The notes beneath the pieces were generated by a model that was not told the origin of the DNA, did not search any database, and worked only from the letters and a program-made list of their open reading frames with translations. The position numbers and the translations under genes were made by a program. This document shows positions 62,043 through 64,000 of a stretch of DNA of 64,000 nt, in pieces. The DNA is from Solenopsis invicta (lineage: Eukaryota; Arthropoda; Insecta; Hymenoptera; Formicidae), in NCBI RefSeq assembly GCF_016802725.1, contig NC_052669.1:9447770-9511769 (forward strand), in the 5' to 3' direction. Positions within the stretch are counted from its first letter, which is position 1, and each line of letters opens with the position of its first letter.

Positions 62043-64000
62043 CGAACCGCGTGATACGATCTTAACAACGGCCGAGAGAGCGACTACTACGACGCTTCCG
62101 TCGCGTCGCGTCGCGCGTCGGTTCGTTACGGATCTGCCACCGCTCCGACACGCTACTTTGCTCCCCGCGATACATTGACTTGTGATTTATACTTTTGCAC
62201 GGTAATGCGTAGAAAATTAAGGACGGCGTGTTCTAAATACGCGGCCGTATAAAGTGGCCGTTTAATGTAAATGGCATCACGCAGATGCTTTCAGGAAGCT
62301 AAACTTGTAAAGATTTTAGAGATTATAAATCATAAATTACTCGCGTCGGAAGTTTAATCGAAATTAAAGGCCGGAAGCTATCGCCCGAGAATGAGACAGT
62401 TTTCCATTTGAGGTATCGCTTAACGATCGGAGTTGGAATATCAATAATTGATAACGGCGTACGTATTTGAATACACTAGAGATTAGTGTCCGAGAATGGT
62501 GATAACTTTGTGAGAAGTAGATATTAACTTTCCCTGCGATAAGATCGTTGATTTAGCACGAACGGTTGCAGGAACGGTTTAGATACGTAGAATAAAAACA
62601 CATCCGTAGAAAGTAGTCGGATTATGCAGAAAGCAACTATTATAGCAGCGACCGCGGCAGAGAATGCCTATATGCTCGCTATGATCGACTTATCGATCTC
62701 GCATCGACGAATTGCGCCCGTTTCGAAGGAATGTTATGAAGAAGATTTACGCAATTTCTACCAGCTTCTCTTGTCCTCCGCCCATTGTAACTGATATTTT
62801 GTATTCGAGAGAGACTAATTACTACTAGTTCCCGGTAATAATTAACGTAAACTCGCGGTCGTAAACTTAAATGGGGCAGAGCAGCTCTCTAATTAATTCC
62901 GTAACATCGTCCGGGCCTGCGGAAAGGAGCTTCATTAAGGACTGTTAAATTTCAACGCTGACTTTAAAATCAAACAACGAGAAGAAGACGCGCTCACGCA
63001 ATAAGCAATCATACGCGCGTGGTTGACATGTCGACCTGATTGCAATTGCGTAATTACTTAAAAGACGTGAATTCTCAGAGCGGCAAGCCTTTCGAGAACT
63101 TTACGCCAGAAAGATGACGATATGTTTACAGAATATTACGTGTCAAAGTAGAATTGTTGCATTATAAATTATTCTCATGTTATGTATTATAAAGAAATAT
63201 ATGTAAAAAATATTTTATTCTCAACGAACGAGATTGACTGGTGACAATCGCGCACGAACGACGTTTAGTTTATGTACGTAACTGTTCGAAAAAGAAGTTC
63301 GCTGCGAAGCCAAGTTAGATAAAAGCAGCAAAAGTGCTTTCCCCGGCGCGAATATTAGCCGCATCATTGTTCCAACTGAATCTCCATTTTTGTCTCGATT
63401 CTTTTCAATCGTTATTCGAGAATGTAGGTCGCGCTCCGCCTTTTCGATCTTCCACTTTTCCGGCGAAACGTTCTCCGAACCGCGGCTCGAAGGAACGACC
63501 GCGATCGCGATCGCATCGATATCCTCATTTCGGTCCTTAAGGCTATCCAGTTCGTCAGAAACTCGTCCCGGCGCCGCGGGAACAGGAAGCGGGAGAAAAA
63601 GGAAGGAGACCGCGCGCCGCTCACGTCGACGCGCACCCCGGCCCAGAACGGCGCGGAGCGATAAAGTACGGCGGATAATTAATTTTATAGCTACTCAATT
63701 TCCGAGGGAATCGGCTACCGGAGGCCGCGGGGCCCATTTTCGTTAGTCGCGCCAACAAAAAAGGCGGATAAGGGGAGAGGCGCGGGACGCGGAGAGTGAG
63801 CTCGGAAGGAAGAGAGGAAAAAAAAGAAATCTGGCGGAGATAGGGAGAGAGGACGCTGGCTCTCCCGCGAGAGAGAAAGAGCGAGATGGCACCGAGTGGT
63901 GGCAAACGGGAAGAGAAAAAGCATCGACAGGGAAGAGAGAGGTGGACGAGAGGCGAGAGAGCATATCGTCCGGGTAGGGGGAGAATATTCAGTCGATGAT
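62043..64000. other. Right-edge non-coding DNA
   Basis: The first 150 bases are CpG-rich (GCGTC repeats near 62100-62125). The rest alternates between moderate AT-rich DNA and, from 63330, purine/pyrimidine-biased CpG-rich DNA with overlapping frames. No gene, RNA or clear repeat was recognised. Confidence 0.4.

Noticed and set aside
1..64000. tRNA, rRNA, CRISPR or viral genes
   Set aside because: No cloverleaf with a GTTCRANNC arm, no rRNA-like block, no regularly spaced direct-repeat array and no viral polymerase or capsid motif was seen on reading. Well-known miRNAs (bantam, miR-1, miR-9, miR-124, miR-184) were looked for by seed and not found.

Overview
The window is eukaryotic nuclear DNA from an insect, most likely a hymenopteran and plausibly an ant. 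It shows short GT-AG introns, GA/CT, TA, TG and AAT microsatellites, small inverted-repeat elements, and very long non-coding stretches with plentiful CpG. The species call is an inference; the proteins are clearly insect-like and no bacterial or viral gene was seen.

Layout. (1) Bases 2-1690, + strand: the last coding exon of an acidic, Asn/Ser/Thr-rich protein with many N-glycosylation sequons, open at the left edge, followed by a 3' UTR. (2) 4906-5824, - strand: a complete two-exon gene for the mitochondrial rRNA 2'-O-methyltransferase MRM2, 246 aa with the K-D-K-E tetrad. (3) 7353-12224, - strand: a complete Vps11 gene of 16 exons, 1093 aa. It has the beta-propeller, alpha-solenoid and RING, plus an extra tail of about 144 aa carrying four NPF motifs. 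(4) 12.2-24.4 kb: no recognised gene; microsatellites, two small inverted-repeat elements and probable 3' UTR of the next gene. (5) 24449-42452, - strand: a C2H2 zinc-finger transcription factor of the rotund/squeeze family. The zinc-finger exon is at 24449-25597. Two alternative upstream coding starts fit its reading phase: a tiny exon at 26041-26070, and a 69-residue exon at 42246-42452 about 16.6 kb away. (6) 42.5-64 kb: a GC- and CpG-rich 5' flank and gene desert with more inverted-repeat elements and three weakly supported exon candidates.

MRM2 and Vps11 are compact housekeeping genes in tandem in an AT-rich, CpG-poor block. The zinc-finger gene sits in a large CpG-rich regulatory landscape, as is usual for developmental regulators. 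The most notable items are the NPF-repeat tail on Vps11, the possible alternative promoters of the rotund-like gene, and a set of foldback or MITE-like elements. These include a 1.5-kb palindrome interrupted in one arm by a 149-bp MITE whose sister copy lies at 27.4 kb.

All splice junctions were read by eye from GT/AG sites, phase continuity and remembered family sequence. No alignment, RNA or database search was run.
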